Positions 62,638 to 64,000 of a DNA stretch of 64,000 bases are shown here, piece after piece. A program made the position numbers and the translations under genes. Positions within the stretch are counted from its first letter, which is position 1. Each line of letters starts with the position of its first letter. The notes beneath the pieces are model-generated. The model was not told where the DNA came from. It saw only the letters and a program-made list of their open reading frames with translations, and did not search any database. Location of the stretch: the NCBI RefSeq assembly GCF_000429645.1, contig NZ_KE386934.1, positions 186,001 to 250,000 on the forward strand, in the 5' to 3' direction. The DNA comes from Niveispirillum irakense DSM 11586. GTDB taxonomy: Bacteria > Pseudomonadota > Alphaproteobacteria > Azospirillales > Azospirillaceae.

Positions 62638-63207
62638 TCAGGCTACACTGTCGGGTTTACCCTCGCCTTCCGGGTGGATCTGATGCTTCATGATCACCGG
62701 CACCTGCGCCATGGAGAAGAGCAGCGACAGCGGCATGATGCCGAACACCTTGAAATTGACCCAGATTTCGGTGTCGAAGCTGCGCCAGACAATCTCGTTC
62801 ACCACGGCCAGGAACAAGAAGAACCAGGCCCAGCGCACGGTCAGGATACGCCATCCCTCCTCCCGCAGTTCCAGGGCCGCCCCAAGGACCACCTTCAACA
62901 GGTTCCGCTTGAGGAACAGGCCGACAAACAGCGTGGCGGACAGCAGCAGATTGACCACGGTTGGCTTGATCTTGATGAACAGCTCATCATTCAGCCACAG
63001 GGTCAGGCCACCGAAGACCAGCACAAAAAAACAGCCGACCAGCGGCATCACCGGCAGGCGACGCTCCAGCATCCAGTTGACGATCAGCGCCACCGTGGTG
63101 GCAGCCATGAAGACGCCCGTACCGGCCATCAGGCCAGCGCGGGCGTTGACGATGAAGAAGAGGGCCAGCGGCCCCGCTTCCAAAGCCAGTCGAAGCAGCG
63201 GGTTCAT
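62638..63207 (-). CDS. yciB: inner-membrane septation protein A (YciB/IspZ family)
   Basis: A 189-residue integral membrane protein with about five helices. Family marks include ALFFIVNARAG near the start, ATLFVGLFLKRNLLKVVLG, and LTVRWAWFFLFLAVVNEIVWRSFDTEIWVNFKVFG in the C-terminal third. YciB/IspZ proteins take part in cell-envelope synthesis and septation; the mechanism is unclear. Length is typical (about 180-200). The ATG at 63207 lacks a clear ribosome-binding site. Divergent from the corA-like gene. Confidence 0.93.
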   Translation of the reverse strand: MNPLLRLALEAGPLALFFIVNARAGLMAGTGVFMAATTVALIVNWMLERRLPVMPLVGCFFVLVFGGLTLWLNDELFIKIKPTVVNLLLSATLFVGLFLKRNLLKVVLGAALELREEGWRILTVRWAWFFLFLAVVNEIVWRSFDTEIWVNFKVFGIMPLSLLFSMAQVPVIMKHQIHPEGEGKPDSVA

Positions 63208-63359
63208 GACAGCAGCATTTACAGCCTGCGCTGCCAGCTTGCCAGGGGTGAGTTAAGGGACTGCGGTAAAAGTTCGCTTTCCACCGGCCCTGCAAAGGAT
63301 TAAATGCCAGATGATCGCCAGCCTTCGGGCCGGTCCTCGCAGCGGAACGATGGTATGGA

Positions 63360-64000
63360 ATGATCCGCGCTTATCACATGATCGAAGGACGCAACCAGCC
63401 GCTGGATGGCGAACTGGTGCCCGAACAGCTTCGCCACGCCCAATGGATCGACCTGAACGCCCCCAGCGCCGCGGAGCGGCAATTGGTGGAGCGTACCTTC
63501 GCCATGGAATTGCCCACCCGCGAGGAGATGCGGGAGATCGAGCTTTCCAGCCGGGTCTATCGCGACGAGGGCGGCGCCTTCATGACCGCCACCGTCCTGT
63601 GCCGGGCCGATGCGCCGGTGCCGGAAACCATGGATATCACCTTCGTCCTGACCGCAGACACGCTGATCACCCTGCGCTTTGATGATCCCAAGCCCTTCTA
63701 TGGCTTCCATCATCAGGTCAGCCGGCAGGGCGTGAAGCTGGAAAGCGGGGCGTCCGCCTTTCTCTATCTGCTGGACGCCATCCTGGACCGGATTGCCGAC
63801 GTGCTGGAGGGTGTGGGCAAAGACGTGAATGCAGTGGCGCGCGAACTGCTGATTGAGGGGCATGAAGGCCATCTCGGCTCCGACATGCAGCACCAGTTGC
63901 TGAAGCGCATCGCACGCGCCCATGATCTGACCGCCAAGGCCCGGGAAAGCCTTGTCACGCTGAAGCGCATCCTGGCTTTCAATGCGACATTGAAAGAGAT
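63360..64000 (+). CDS. corA: CorA-family magnesium/cobalt transporter, 3' truncated by window edge
   Basis: The first 213 residues or so of a CorA-like protein. WIDLNAPSAAERQLVERTF and LPTREEMREIELSSRVYRDE are typical of the cytoplasmic domain, as are ITFVLTADTLITLRFDDP and FLYLLDAILDRIADVLEGV. A long helix then leads toward the membrane part (LKRIARAHDLTAKARESLVTLKRI). The membrane helices and the GMN motif lie beyond the window, so the ion choice cannot be checked. ATG 63360 is the first start consistent with the conserved N-terminus. Divergent from yciB. Confidence 0.85.
   Translation, partial: MIRAYHMIEGRNQPLDGELVPEQLRHAQWIDLNAPSAAERQLVERTFAMELPTREEMREIELSSRVYRDEGGAFMTATVLCRADAPVPETMDITFVLTADTLITLRFDDPKPFYGFHHQVSRQGVKLESGASAFLYLLDAILDRIADVLEGVGKDVNAVARELLIEGHEGHLGSDMQHQLLKRIARAHDLTAKARESLVTLKRILAFNATLKE

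Overview
The window is 64 kb of G+C-rich bacterial chromosome. Gene content points to an alphaproteobacterium, most likely of the Rhodospirillales/Azospirillaceae type. The markers are an aapJQMP amino-acid transporter, clpS-clpA, phaA-phaB plus a phasin with a PhaR-like box, sdhCDAB in that order, a large TonB receptor, and a Bpt-type leucyltransferase. The genus is a guess. Nearly all of it is ordinary core chromosome. No rRNA, tRNA, CRISPR array, integrase or transposase was seen.

Layout. 0-5 kb: end of an alpha-E protein gene, bpt, proA-nadD-rsfS (overlapping) and rlmH. 5-7.7 kb: a possible acyl-CoA operon (two SDRs and an APH-fold kinase) behind a PsrA-like palindrome. 7.7-13 kb: a membrane class III cyclase, egtB-egtD (ergothioneine) and a metallo-beta-lactamase-fold hydrolase. 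13-19.6 kb: a TPR/2OG-oxygenase fusion, a TonB receptor and a YihY membrane protein. 19.7-30 kb: fabI-aroC, a PhyH dioxygenase, a membrane TPR protein, an acetyltransferase, clpS-clpA, a phasin, a proteasome-like protease, maiA and an SDR. 30-35.6 kb: a MarR regulator and the aapJQMP operon, which carries a ParD/ParE toxin-antitoxin pair between aapM and aapP. 35.6-44.6 kb: an M48 lipoprotein protease, a second cyclase, a peptide-binding protein, an orphan histidine kinase and phaA-phaB. 44.6-46.6 kb: a compositionally foreign two-gene island. 46.7-58.4 kb: mfd, cysS, gltX, a third cyclase, a secreted thioredoxin with a Cys-rich partner, pdxY, a CitE-like lyase and an acetyltransferase. 58.6-64 kb: sdhCDAB, a small lipoprotein, yciB and the start of a CorA-type transporter gene.

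The best candidate for an undescribed system is the island at about 44.69-46.61 kb. It encodes a pentapeptide-repeat protein fused to a two-helix ion-channel module whose selectivity filter is altered. This is translationally coupled (TTGA overlap) to a protein that opens with an exact GS-x10-D-x-D nucleotidyltransferase motif. The pair has its own plausible promoter and sits between mfd and a bidirectional terminator behind phaB. A signal-producing or modifying enzyme paired with a membrane channel effector fits a defence-like or stress-response module, but that role is inference.

Other points of note are the toxin-antitoxin pair embedded in a transporter operon with a 10-bp inverted repeat at its entry, a PhaR-type CTGC-N3-GCAG box next to the phasin promoter, and three unlinked class IIIb-like cyclases with three different sensory architectures.
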